Positions 35,706-47,212 of a stretch of 64,000 nucleotides of DNA are shown here, one piece after another (position 1 is the stretch's first letter; every line of letters begins with the position of its first letter). The stretch lies in the NCBI GenBank assembly GCA_021018995.1, contig CM037597.1, forward strand, positions 33,358,936-33,422,935, given 5' to 3'. Below the pieces are notes generated by a model. The model worked only from the letters and a program-made list of their open reading frames with translations, was not told the origin of the DNA and made no database searches. The stretch is from Chloranthus sessilifolius. Its lineage: Eukaryota > Streptophyta > Magnoliopsida > Chloranthales > Chloranthaceae. The position numbers and the translations under genes were made by a program.

Positions 35706-37948
35706 TGTAATATCCTTGATATTTTGGCATGTTTTCATTTACCTCGGTAAGCGTGGCCGAAAATGTTACGGGATATTTTCTGGGTTTTTGTTTGGCTAAG
35801 GGTATGATGAGAATAATGGCCAAAGGATTTTATTTCGTGATGTGTGGAAGTCATGTTATCGATGACTTACACTATAAGTTAGGTGTTTGTGTTTAACACT
35901 GGAAACAAATGTAAGTTAAGTGGATAGGGTTGCAAATAGAAAATCTAGATATTGTGGTTCTTTGTTTTTGTATTATAAGAGAGAGCTTTGAAGAGAAGTT
36001 ACACTTCTCTCTCTCTTGTTTGAATTAAGAACTTACAACCTTTGCCCTCACCTTTGATCCTAGATCTTGAGAAATTGTAAACCCCTCTCCCCATCTCAAC
36101 CGTTGATAAGCTTCGTATTAAATTTCTGATCGGTTTGAGCTATTGGAAGATAAGGATAGGGGAGAGGATGTCTTTGGGTGGTTTTGACCTGTGCATGTGA
36201 GGAAAGGTTGAATGGACTGAATAGGAAACTCTGGCCTACTAAACCTTGAAGATTGGTTCTGATGAGTGTTTTTGGTACAATGGAAACAACAGTTTAAACT
36301 TCAAGAGGTAGGCTTTTAAACCTCCTCAAAATTAAATACTATTAGTCTTGCTTTAATTATGCTTATATTGCTTTATGTGAGTTTGAGAAACTGTGGTTGA
36401 GGGAATGAAAAAGGGTTCGGAGATCAAAAAATTTAATAGCCTCAGACCTGGTAAAATTCGAGGGTCGATTTTCAATTCGAGGGTCGAATTTGGAATTCGA
36501 CCATCGAATTGAAAATCGAGGGTCGAAATTGAGATTTTAGTGCCTGATGCAATTTTTGAAATTCGAGGGTCGAATTTGAATTCGACCATCGAATTTCAAA
36601 TTCGACCATCGAATTTGAATTTGAGGGTCGAATTTTGCCCTGTTTTAGGCCTTTGAAAATTTGTCAAAATTTTTCTTGGCAAGCTTTCGGGTTTGACTTT
36701 TTGACCAATATTAACACTGGTAGTGTTAATCTTTGTAGGTTTTGAGTTAGAGAGTCCTTTGTGAGGACTGCTTTTGCTTGTTTTTGGACCGTCTTGGTTG
36801 AGGTAGGGGAACCCTACACCAAATTTGCATTCTATTATAAGTATAGGTTGTTTGATATAGAGCATAATTTCTGAAATATTTGTCTAAACACAGCATGAAT
36901 AAGAACTTTGAATTATGACACAAATAAGAATTTGGAAAACTTTGTTATGACTAAGAACTCAGAAATTTGAACTTCAGAGCCTCAGCTATTTTTGAATGTG
37001 AAATTCGAATAAGAACTCCGAAAAATCAGTAAATATGTTATGTATACAGACTTTGATATAAGTTAGCATTTGCATTCGATTTGAGGCACATACGAACGAA
37101 ACTCGAGATTCTACCAACCGTGTTGACGGTAATTATTTTGGCGCAAGTTTTCCTCATAGCGTACGGGCTTATTGCACTTCAGAAAATAGGTTCATGAACG
37201 ACGATGGTCAGTAGGGTTTCCCATCGGTGACTTAGTCCGCTCTCATGCTATCTGTAATTTGGGAGATAAAATTAAGTTATAATTTTAAGACAAGAAATAT
37301 GCTAATTCAGAAGTTTTTTGAACACATCAGATGAATTGAATTAGTTTTTGACCTCATGATTAGAACTAGAGACTTAATTTGCAAGGCATCTTTTGAAAAC
37401 CATATTTGATCTGATTTCTGTCTTTGAAAACCTTTACTTATAATGAAATGCAAATAGACATGTTTCCTCTATTGGGCTTTGTTGTTAGCTCACCCTCGAC
37501 TATACGTCACAGGTGCTGAGACTGACCTAGGATCTGAGGATCTGGATCTGGAGGACTCAAATTATATTCCTAAGGAGGATTTGGATCTGCCTGCAGAGGA
37601 GTTTTTCCCCTGATTTCTAGATTATCTTTTTGGGTCTTTTGGTTAGAATTATTCTTTGAATATTGGGCCCTAGGCCTTTATTTTATCTTTTTGATATCAC
37701 TCGAGGAACCATTATTAGGAACTACTATTTTAGGTGTTGGATTGGCCATCACCGGTGGTTCTTCCTGGTTCCTCAGGGTGATATAATGCTTTGATAAGCT
37801 TTTGTCTTTCCTTACTCTATGCCTTGCCTCTGTCTTTAGTTCTATGTTATGCTGCCGGCTTCTGTTTGTTTCGGCTTATTGAGAAATCAATAAGTTGATG
37901 AATCGGCCTTTCCTATACCTTAGGGATTGGAAAATTCGGGTCGTCACA
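35706..37948 (+). mobile_element. Solo LTR of the element C family, inserted in CACTA transposase
   Basis: TGTAATATCCTTG to GGGTCGTCACA, 2243 bp, flanked by perfect TSD TATGT at 35701-35705 and 37949-37953. Removing it rejoins LEKNI with ALTLCHLEQIF of the transposase. In reverse complement it matches the element C LTR: start near TGTAATATCC(C/T)TGATATTTT, the CTATGCCTTGCC end region and, at 36463-36630, a dense array of TTCGA(T/C)(G/C) palindromes. It has no internal region. Orientation is opposite to element C at 51397. Confidence 0.92.
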
Positions 37949-40010
37949 TATGTTCTTCTCAAGGTGGATCAAATCCTCAGTTCGACAAACTCTCGAACAT
38001 AATTTATAAAAGAATGTGCTCGAGTCTATTAGAGTCCTCGCCACATACTTTGGTAAGATATGTCGAATACACATAGGCAAAAAATGTTGTAATATGGTGT
38101 GTGAGTCATGGCGTTTTAATCCAGATATCTTTCGTTCTTTGACATTGGCACGGCTTGAGATATTAGACGAGAAACCATTCGAAATTTTCATATTCTTAAG
38201 GACTCTGCAAAACTATTCTTTTCCATGTCTATCCAAATTGTAAATTGACGTTGGTAATTTGTATTTGTTTGAATCTATTTTTTGTGGATGTAACTCTTTC
38301 CTCAGTCCCATCTCAGCCAACTCTTTTCTCGCATTTATCCTGTCCTTAATTTTTCCATCAATGTCCAAAAGAGTGAAGAGCACATTATCACAAATTATTT
38401 TTTCAATATGCATCACATCGAGATTGTGTCTTAGGAGATTGTGCTCCCAATAAGGCAGCTCAAAGAACATGCTCTTCTTTCTCCAATTATGCTCTTCTCC
38501 AAGAATAGGCTTATGCCCAAATTTGTTTACCTCATTCAAGACTTCTGTTCCGGGCATCGATTTTGGAGCAACTTCATTCTCGGGTTTCCCGTTGAATGTC
38601 TTTGTTTGACTTCAAAATTTCTGATCCATCGGTAGAAATCGACGATGACCTATATAACATTCTTTCTTTCTGTATCTCAACCTTTGACTACACGTATTTT
38701 TATGGCACGAAGGACAAGCTTTCTTTCCTTTAGTACTCTAACCAGACAACATGGCATAGCCAGGAAAATCGATGATTGTCCAAAGCAACGTAGCACGGAG
38801 AACGAGCATCTCTTTCTTCAAAGCATCATATGTCACCACCCCATCTAACCATAAATCCTTCAACTCATCAATCAATGGCCTCAAATAGACATCAATATTA
38901 TTTCTAGGACTTTTTGGATCGGGTATTATAGTTGATAAGATAATGCTTGGTTGCTTCATGCACAACCATGGTGGTAAGTTGTATGAAAAAAGTACCACAG
39001 GCCATGTGCTGTGGGTGATACTCATTATTTTGAAAGGGTTAAATCCATCGCTTGCTAGCCCAAGTCTAACATTCCGAGGGTCTTCTTTAAATGTAGGATA
39101 AAGTTGGTCCAAATGCTTCCAGGCTTGAGAATCTGTCGGATGCCTTAGAACACAATCTTTAACGCGCTCTACGTCATGCCATATCATATCAGTTGCAATT
39201 CTAGATGACATGTACAATCTCTGAAGACGTGGTTTCAATGGAAAATAGCGCAAAATTTTTGTTGGAGTCTTCTTTTTAGTATCATCAGGAGTGTAGTTCT
39301 CATGCATCTTCCAACGTGACATTCCACAAATGTCGCATTTCTGTTTGTCAATCGATTCTTTATAGTACAATATGAAATTATTCGGACAAGCATCGATTTT
39401 ATTGTAATTGAGTCCCAAGTCCCTAACTATCTTTTTGCTTTGTGTAAAATTATCTGGAATTTTCGATCCTTCAGGGAGCACCTCTCTTAACAAGTCAAGT
39501 AACATTGAGAAGGATTTGTTGCTCCATCCACAAAGGCACTTGATATGTCATAGTCTTACGATAAAAGATAATTTTGTATGTTTACATCCCGTGTAGAGGG
39601 CCAACTCTGCATCATTAGCCAATTTAAAGAATCTAGTTGCATTGTCATCCAACGTACTCTCTGTGCCTTGTCTCGGACAATCATGAATTTCTTCTTCACT
39701 CGAAACCCCAAACAAATCATGTAACATGCTCCTCATATCATCAGTTGTATCATCATCTTCTTCAACTACATTAGTCAATGTTTCATCTCGTGTAAAACTC
39801 GATGACATGTTATTTTCCCCATGGAAAAACCACGTAGTGTAGCTCTTCCCAATTCCGTGCCATATGATATGTTCATATGTTGTCTTCACGTCTTGATAGT
39901 AGACGTTGCAACATTTGATGCAGGGGCATTTTAACCTTCCATCATAAACTGCTCCACGAGAGTCAGCAAATTTAATGAATTCTCTTGCCCCATCGTAGTA
40001 TGTTTCAGTG
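37949..40010 (-). pseudogene. TNP2-type CACTA transposase, N-terminal part and DDE core
   Basis: Minus strand. About 39820-40010 is the transposase-associated N-terminal domain, with EFIKFADSRGAVYDGRLKCP and a CxxC pair, then KTTYEHIIWHGIG. 38738-39505 (255 codons) is the TNP2 core: GLNYNKIDACPNNFILYY, CDICGMSRWK, RYFPLKPRLQRLYMSSRIA, LGLASDGFNPF, LPPWLCMKQPSIILS. 38213-38557 has HKPILGEEHNWRKKSMFFEL and NLDVMHIEKIICDN; 37949-38191 has LPMCIRHILP. Breaks at about 38200, 38560-38740 and 39510 include a stop between DRHGKE and its continuation. No convincing start Met. A full element would excise and reinsert through this enzyme acting on the CACTA ends. Confidence 0.88.
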
Positions 40011-41274
40011 TTTCTATTATAACAACATATTCCAAAAAGTCACTACTTTCACCACTTCATCAAAATACTAACTATTTAGGAATATTAATTAGTCATAATA
40101 AAAAATGCTTATCGAGGCTTCTGCATCTAGCTTTTATCCATAATGTCTATACAAGAAGCTTTGAAAATAGAGATTGCTTATTTGAGCTGATCTCGTGAGA
40201 CTAGTGAGAGGAAGTGAGAGAAAGTGAAAAAGACTAATGATAGTAATACGATCAAACACTATGATTCAACTTTATCAATCACAAGGAGGATCAATAAAAT
40301 AAGTAATGGACATACCTATGATATAGGTATGAGAAGCAGCTGCCAGAAAAAGAGAGATTCTGGACTTGCTGGACCACCCTTTTCTTCCTGCATTATATGC
40401 TTCTTTTCAGGTCTGTTATTCTAATATTTATGCCAATGACAGATATATTTTCTACAAATAGACATTATAATTGTTAATCTGCTATGGATCCGCAAAACGG
40501 GAGTTATTTTGGGTTTCACATGCCATGTGGGATGTGAAAATGCGACCGGTTGCACAGGTCAACCTGTGCGACCGGGTGCATACTCACTATTGCCATTTTT
40601 AATTTATGATAGCTTGATTGAAAGCTAAGTGGCAGACTTGGTCTATGCTTGGTCTATTTGTGTTTATCTTTTAGCGGTTAAGAATCTCTCTTAGCCTTGA
40701 GATTTTGTAATTTTCTTTTTCCGTCAATAAATTGCTACCTTTATTGATAAAAATAATAATTAATTAACTAATTAGCCCATATCTTATATCCCATGTCTAT
40801 ACGACTATACCAACTCTATAACAAAAATAGAAATTTCTTACAGACTTAAAACCTAATTTAATCTCATGAACATAAGATGCATTATATATTTTTTGCCAAA
40901 ACATAAGAAACAATTAATAAGATTCAAACTAAGATGACAAAAACTTTATCATATAAAAATAATCACCAATCTCTATCTAAACCTCTAATAAATAATTCAA
41001 ATATAACTTATAATAAAAAAACTACGCAAATCAAATTACTAATAACCATTACACCATATAAATCAAAATTCAATTAATAGGTAGAAAAGATAAGTCAAAA
41101 TAATTAAAATCCCTTGCTCCAAAATAAAAAATTCAAAAATAAATAAATAAATAAATCCAAATTTGCGCCATAAACAACATAGAAAAAATAAAATTGAAAC
41201 GGAATGAATACAAGAACAGAAGCAATAAAAATCTGAACAACTTTAGAGATTAAAACTGAAATATGTGAGGCAAA
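40011..41274. other. CACTA internal non-coding sequence
   Basis: AT-rich, no supported ORF. 40527-40585 has GCGACCGG repeated around a TGCACAGGT/ACCTGTGCG inverted repeat. A copy of the 28-bp direct repeat that brackets the captured glycosyltransferase segment is at 41241-41268. Confidence 0.5.
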
Positions 41275-41697
41275 AATACGGAGAGAGGAATGTTAGTTGA
41301 GTGGGCTCCCCAAGAAGGCATCTTGGCCCATCCCTCTGTGGGCGGATTTTTTACACACAGCGGGTGGAATTCCACCCTAGAAAGCATTTATGTTGGGGTT
41401 TCCATGATTTGTTGGCCTTTTTTTGCCGACCAGTAGATCAATAGTAGGTTTGTCAGCGAGGTTTGGAAGATTGGGTTGGACATGAAAGATAAGTGTGATA
41501 GGGAAACGGTTGAAAAGATGGTGAGGGAAGTGATGGAGTGGAAACGAGAGGAGCTTATGGCGTCGGCTGATGAGATGGCCGAGCTTGCGAGGATATTAGT
41601 TAAAGAAGGGGGCTCCTCTTATAATAATTTGGAGAAATTAATTGTGGATATTAGATCTATAAGTATTAGACCCATTACCACTCTTAAGTACTACTAG
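41275..41697 (+). pseudogene. UDP-glycosyltransferase fragment (UGT85/UGT709-like), C-terminal, captured in CACTA
   Basis: Open from about 41275 apart from one stop. 41302-41433 is a complete 44-residue PSPG box starting [15 protein letters not shown] and ending CWPFFADQ, with the [10 protein letters not shown] donor-binding core; the last Gln favours UDP-glucose. A TAG at 41434 replaces the next codon, normally Gln in QQINSRF. After it the frame continues INSRFVSEVWKIGLDMKD and EELMASADEMAELAR to a stop at 41695, the usual C-terminus of this family. The closest families I know include 7-deoxyloganetic acid glucosyltransferases. The N-terminal acceptor domain is absent. It is opposite in strand to the transposase, and 28-bp direct repeats (41241-41268, 41940-41967) bracket it. 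Confidence 0.88.
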
Positions 41698-42689
41698 TGC
41701 TTAAATTTCCCACTGGATATCTATAATTTACATTTTGTTTTTACCTATCTGATAATAGTGTGTTGTTTTTTATGAATTTATTAGTAGTAATACAGATAAT
41801 AAAAGAAATGACGATTACCTGCCAATAAGTGTTACTGAAAAAGAAAAGTAGTTGATTTGTGATAAGAGTTAGTTAACAATGAGATCTCATGACGTGCGGC
41901 CTGCTTTAATGCACACCCACATGATGGGTGGACAATGGACTTCAGAGATTAAAACAGAAATATGTAAACAATAATAATAAAATAGTTGCAGAAAACGAGA
42001 AAAATAAATTTGATAAGAAGGAAAACATCAAGTTGAACAAATCGAAGAGGCTAAGCAGCAGATTGCCAGATCTTCTGAGATTTGGGAAAACCGACCTTGT
42101 GATTGAAAAAGCAGGGTACACCGATTAGCTCCAATTGAAGATCTGAATGGACGAGATTTCGAGGCTGAAATCAAATCGAAGGAGTTAGGGTTTTGTGATT
42201 GGAATTTGGGGGAAAAAAAAAAAAATCAAAGATCTACCTTTTTAATGCACGATTAACTCCGAAAATTTCAAAGATCTTCGATGGCGAAGGAAGTAGATGA
42301 AACGAAAGATCAGTGTCGATTGAATTTGATTCTTCAGGCACCAGTGACTGCTTCAAATGGCGACAAAGCTGGCTAGGGTTTCTTACTCTCATTGGTGGAG
42401 AAGTGAAAAGGAGAGAGGGATTTAAGGTTTGAGTGAGAGATTTGAGCAAGAGAGATTTGAGTGAGAGAGATTTAGGGTTTGAGTGAGAGGGAATTTTGAT
42501 TTTAATCTCTCTTGGGAGATTAAAATGAGGGGATCGAGCAAGGAGAAGGGAGAAGGGAGAAGGGAGATGGTTTGAGTTCGGGAGAAGGGAGATGAAAAAA
42601 CATACTTATATAGTGGCCCGACTGAATGGGTCGTGGGCTTAAGTGGAGTGACCGGGTTAGCTCTCGTGGTTGGCCCAAATCTTCCCCTA

Positions 42690-42742
42690 CGCCGACGGCA
42701 CGTTAATTTCCGCCGTCGGTGAATCCGATATTTTTTGTAGTG
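42690..42742 (-). repeat. CACTA right terminus with subterminal hairpin
   Basis: The minus strand begins CACTACAAAAAATATCGG. A hairpin follows: CCGACGGC and GCCGTCGG arms at about 42690-42720. Both are typical of plant CACTA ends. The next bases outside are GCA. Confidence 0.8.
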
Positions 42743-44194
42743 GCATACTCACTCAAATAGTAATTATATGTATTAGTAAATTAAATTAAGCTACAAGCTA
42801 ATGAATCTGCTTTATCATTAGCTTCACAGTGGAAATGCTTGAAAGTGTCAACAACCTTCACTTTTAAGCCTGGGTACTTGACAATCCGGTTTTTATGCAG
42901 ATCACCATGACTAGACCATCTAATGAAATTCCAAGAGGCACATTCCACCTGGACCAAGCAAACAAAGTGGGAGAACAAGGTCGGAATCTGTAAAGTAGGT
43001 CATGGACATCAGCTTCTGTAGATTCCCTGCATTTCATAGGATCATGGGCACCACCTACAATACTGATCCCAAGCAAACTCGACTCTTGTTAACTCTGGAT
43101 TGCCAAGGGAAAGCCATTAAAAAACGCCATTAACCAGTGCTTTTAGAAATCATGATGGATCTCTTTGCCAAGTTAGGCAATTGAGCTTTTGCGCTTTAAA
43201 CACCGCTTGAACAATGTTGAGAATAGGAAGCCTTTTTGGAAATCCTCTAGTGTTTTTGTTTTTTTTGTTTTGGCACTTGTGTGGCGATATGTTTCGTACA
43301 TGTGTTTTTTTCGTGCATTATTGTTTCAAATCTCAATGTATGATTAAAATACTTTTCTATAATGAAGTAACCAGAATACCAATGGGTGGCACACACAAAT
43401 TTTTCCATGAACTCTAAAAATCCTCGCTATTGATTTCTCAGAAATCCCAAAATTTTTGTTAAGCGTCTTTGTGTATGACAGCATAACAAGTATTGATGCA
43501 GACTGCGTCACTTCTTAAGTCTGTGTTTTCCTGGTTTTTATGTTACTAGATTTTTCACACATATATCTAAAATTTATACATGATACGTCTTTAGTAATTT
43601 GGATTCATGTTGTATGGAAGCAATGGTGTTGCAAAAGATATCAAGAATTTTTGTTGATATGTGGAGATAATCATCTATCATCTTGAAATTTTCTGAATTA
43701 AGTTTAAAATTTTCATGGTTTTTCTTTCATTTTACTTTTTTCTTAAAGAGTTTGCATGAATTTTTTTGACTCAGTCATGAAAACTTGTAACTTGCGGAAC
43801 CAAAGTCTTCTTGCTCCTTGACGTGTATATTGGTGGATTTTGAATTCTTAAATCCTAATTCATTCACGATTTAAGAGGTGAAATTCTTTAAAATCTGTGT
43901 TTTGGGCTGGAAATATCATTGTCATTTGGCAAAGTTGCTAAGTAGATTGATGGCTCAACTGGCGAGGGATGGTTTTATGAGGACTTATGCAATATGTAAT
44001 AGGATGTCATCCTTTATAGACAAGCTTTTTTCTATGTCTTTAGTCCTATAGTTTTTTCCTCTAAATTTTACGTCTCTGATTAATTGTTTTTCCTAAAAAT
44101 TTTATCATCTCTTTTACTTATATCCCTATTACACTTTGAGTCCATTACACGAGAATATTATTACTGTTATTTATTTTTTTATAATTTGATCCAG
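42743..44194. other. No firmly recognisable gene; possible intron or LINE debris
   Basis: Between the CACTA end and the first recognised ZNF830-like exon. The minus-strand frame 42781-42978 ends in FHCEANDKADSLACSLI, faintly like the end of a LINE RNase H domain (H-x2-REAN-x3-ADSLA), too weak to call. 43200-44190 is T-rich, as a plant intron would be. Confidence 0.35.
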
Positions 44195-46097
44195 GGATGA
44201 GTACAAAGAATTTGAAAAGGTGATCCAAGAGGACTTGCAGGAAGTGGATGACCGCTTGGAGGAAGAAGAGGTAACAGTTTCAATTTTTTTACCTATGAAG
44301 CACCGGTGCGGGTACGGCATACGGGTACGATACGATACGGGTACGGCGATACGACAATTTTCAAAAAATCAGGGTACAGGTATGACGGGAGTACTTGTAT
44401 TAAAAAATTATTTTATATATAATTATATATATTTTGGGATATTTTTAAATGTAAAAATAGTTAATAAATAATTAATGTGGCACACAAAAAAACGGTCAAT
44501 TTTATTTTCTATGGCCCACATAAAAAATGGATCTTGAGAACATGGGTGTACCATCAAATGGTCATTTTTATTTAATGTGGCACAAAAAAAAAGTGGCCCT
44601 AAAATCACATGGTACACATCACACACTCATGTGATTTTAGTGTTATTTTTTTTTTGAAATTTATTCTACATACGGAATAAAAATTCCTTAATTTGATCTA
44701 TTGAGTTATTGTTTTGAAAATTGGGATGAAGAACTATTTTATCTTGTGGATAAGCAGCCCATCTTTATTTATTATTCTTGAGTTGTGCCCTTTAAAAAAC
44801 AGTTTAAACGATCTTACATCATTTATTGGCTTATGGTCTTGGAAATCCATACCGTCAAAGTGATATATCATCAATTGAAGGCCTACGGGAAAAAAAATCA
44901 CGTTTTTTGGAAGATTCGAACCATCCGATTTGTGCACTTAATATCACCGGTTGTTCTTAATTTTGATGGCTGATATTGAAGTTCACTGATCGGATGGTTT
45001 ACATCCACTTATAAGTGACATTCAACGGTGGGAGATCATTTAAACATTGGTTTTATATGTATATGAGGTCACGTGAGTCGGGCTTTTTAAACAGAGACAA
45101 AATAAAACCTTTAAACTTTAGAGGCTTTGCTACTGCCGCAAAGCAAACAGATAGCAACGGTGGGAGATCATTTAAACATTGGTTTTAGATGTATATGAGG
45201 TCAAGTGAGCCGGGCCCTTTAACCAGAGACAAAATAAAACCTTTAAAGCCTTACGGCTTTGCTACCGCTGCAGCTAGGAGACAGAGTGCAAATGAATTGC
45301 AGCCAAACCCTTCGCAGAATCGCAGCCAAAAAAACCCTTTGCAGGGCAGGGAGAGAAGAAAGAAAGAAAAAATAAATTGGTAAATTAATACCTGATTTGA
45401 GAAGAGCTGAAGAGTAGAAGTCTAGAAGACCTTTGCAGGGAGCGCAATAGTACGTCGTCTCACTCGTCTTCTATTTTCTCTTCTTCTTCTTCTTCTTCTT
45501 CTTCTTCTTCAGTTCTTCTAATCTCCCGGCCATACCGTACCCGAATTTATTTATTTATTTATTTTTTTGGGGGGGGGGGGAGTACCCGTATCCGAAACGT
45601 ATAGGATACGGGTACGGCGCCCATTTGGGCGTATCCATGCTTCCTAGTTTTTTACACTTCAAAATTTCTTAGTTGTCGAATCCAAACTTGTTTTGATAAT
45701 GAAAGAAAAAGGAAATGAGAGGACAAATATCCCTCTTTTAGTGGAATAATACTAGTTTTTTTACAACATCTATCTCAGTTTGATGCTACGGAGATGAGAG
45801 AAGGGGTGGAGTCATTGGAGCAAAAGTGAGTTAAACAAGTAGAAGCAATTAAATGATTCTTTTATCTTAATAGGTTTCATTTACTTTGAATAACTTAAAG
45901 TGTATATTATTCATAGGGCCTACAGGGAGAGAGTGGAAATGTTAAAGAAAAAGCAGATGGAGCTAAAGGCTGCGAAATTTGAATGAGGGCAGAAATTCCC
46001 TGCATTCATGGGCATGGAGTCCAGTGATGAATCCTCAAGTGAGGAAGATGATAATGAATAAAATTTTGCCGTAGACTGGAGAGAAAAACATTTGTAA
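44195..46097 (+). pseudogene. ZNF830-like zinc finger protein, last three exons with two stops
   Basis: Three exon-like pieces join in frame with GT-AG borders: 44195-44270 (DEYKEFEKVIQEDLQEVD, RLEEEE), 45779-45825 (FDATEMREGVESLEQ), 45917-46097 (AYRERVEMLKKKQMELKAA, then an acidic SSDESSSEEDD tail and NFAVDWREKHL before TAA). The coiled-coil segment, the YRERVEMLKKK motif and the FAVDWR ending recall the C-terminus of plant ZNF830/CCDC16-type nuclear proteins, from memory. Two premature stops (TGA 45984-45986, TAA 46059-46061) and absence of the N-terminal zinc finger exons in the window argue for a pseudogene. The intron 44271-45778 holds a DNA element. Confidence 0.65.
44297..45643. mobile_element. 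Inverted-repeat DNA element (GAAGCA...TGCTTC) in intron of ZNF830-like pseudogene
   Basis: The ends are inverted: GAAGCACCGGTGCGGGTACGG on the left, and the right end in reverse complement reads GAAGCATGGATACG with further GGGTACGG/CGTATCC repeats. Flanks CTAT and CTAG would be an imperfect 4-base TSD. It contains a directly repeated block of about 130 bp (45025-45150 and 45157-45285), a CTT microsatellite (45479-45511) and a G run. No transposase. Family not identified; such sequences recur in plant introns. Confidence 0.6.
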
Positions 46098-46406
46098 TAC
46101 ATCTCAAGCTCTGCTCATCTTTTCTACTTTGATATAGGAGTTTTGATGGGTATATCTTGATGTTGATATGTTTAAAATGCTCACTCTCCTTACTCAATGA
46201 TTTTTGTGGGTGAATATTGATGTTAAATGCAATTTAATCAATTGGAAAAGATCTGTAGTTCAATTTTCTTATGCCATTAACTTATTTGGAAAATCTATGA
46301 ACTACTGATTTACATATTTCAAATCTTGCTATAATTTATACCATATAAGCAGACATGGACACTCCTCTTCCAAAAATCAAAACATTTCTATCATCAAAGA
46401 TGTGTA

Positions 46407-46410
<4 letters not shown>

Positions 46411-46463
<53 letters not shown>
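46411..46463. repeat. (TA)n microsatellite
   Basis: About 26 TA units; generates Tyr-Ile ORFs on both strands that are not genes. Confidence 0.95.
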
Positions 46464-46466
<3 letters not shown>

Positions 46467-46647
46467 AACTCTTGAATGGAAAGCCACTTGTTGCGTAGGA
46501 CCCGACAAAAAGATCTGTCGGTCAAAGATTGCATTGAAAAAAAAATCTCAATCATATGATTTAAAACAATCAAACGATTCAAACGTCTTTAAGTCTTTGA
46601 CTGTAAATCGTACGATGGAGATATTTTTTCCATGCAATCTTAGACCC

Positions 46648-46767
46648 ACCAAATCTTTAGATTAGATCGTTCACATCAAGTGAGACACTATATATATGTG
46701 TGTGTGTGTATACACACACATCTATAGTGGGCCACTTGACTTGAAGGACTTGATCTAATGATTTGGT
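46648..46767. repeat. Foldback (MITE-like) inverted repeat
   Basis: Arms 46648-46692 and 46723-46767 are inverted copies of each other with a few mismatches (ACCAAATC...ACTATA against TATAGTGG...GATTTGGT). The centre is a self-complementary TG/CA run. No coding capacity. The copia element begins 10 bp to the right. Between 46098 and 46648 I see no gene. Confidence 0.75.
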
Positions 46768-46776
46768 GCCACTTCT

Positions 46777-47188
46777 TGTTAGAATTATAAGCTAGACCGG
46801 CCCATCCGGCCCATTTTGTCTTTTTTGGGTCATTGGCCCATTTGCAATTATATTGGTCAATCTTGGAATTCTTTTTTGTCATAGAAAATTGGTGTAATTA
46901 ATGTAGTGTCTTGAGAATATTGAAAAACTTTGAGAATGTAATTTTCTATCTTTTTCTAGGCTAGGTAGTTGCTTTGGAAATGTATTTTATTTATTCTCGG
47001 TTTTGTATTTTGGGCTATATATATCACTCATGTATCTTCATGTTATCAAGTCATATGAATGAAATTTGAGAGGTTCTAAGTAGTATATCATTTTAGTCTT
47101 CATTTTTGGTATTTTTTCTATACAAGAGAACAACTTTCTTCTCTTTAGAGTGCCATCTTCTTCCAATCCTAGTTGGTGTAATCCAACA
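46777..47188 (+). repeat. 5' LTR of copia element (412 bp), with TATA box
   Basis: TGTTAGAATT to ATCCAACA. A TATA box (CTATATATATC, 47015-47025) lies in the middle and would start the genomic transcript about 30 bp downstream. The right end abuts the primer site. Confidence 0.95.
47016..47024 (+). promoter_or_regulatory. TATA box in copia LTR
   Basis: TATATATAT in a GGGC-CTCA context; the same motif is in the 3' LTR near 63560. The only AT-rich core-promoter-like site in this short LTR. Confidence 0.7.
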
Positions 47189-47191
47189 AAG

Positions 47192-47203
47192 TGGTATCAG
47201 AGC
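47192..47203 (+). other. Primer binding site of copia element
   Basis: TGGTATCAGAGC, an exact tRNA-iMet type site, three bases after the LTR. Confidence 0.95.
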
Positions 47204-47212
47204 TCGAGATTC

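Larger units (their letters stand above)
34271..42742 (-). mobile_element. CACTA (En/Spm) DNA transposon, one terminus found, with nested solo LTR and captured gene fragment
   Basis: The transposase gene lies on the minus strand between 34273 and about 40010. The right terminus ends GTAGTG at 42742 (CACTACAAAAAA on the minus strand) with a subterminal CCGACGGC/GCCGTCGG hairpin. The 42230-42600 segment, rich in GAGAGA and TTTAGGGTTT, looks like the leader. I could not find a convincing left terminus or a TSD; the left limit given is where transposase homology ends. A glycosyltransferase fragment is at 41275-41697. Confidence 0.8.

Noticed and set aside
42781..43076. LINE RNase H C-terminus on the minus strand
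   Set aside because: Only a short AN-x2-ADSLA-like resemblance; no RT or upstream RNase H motif nearby.
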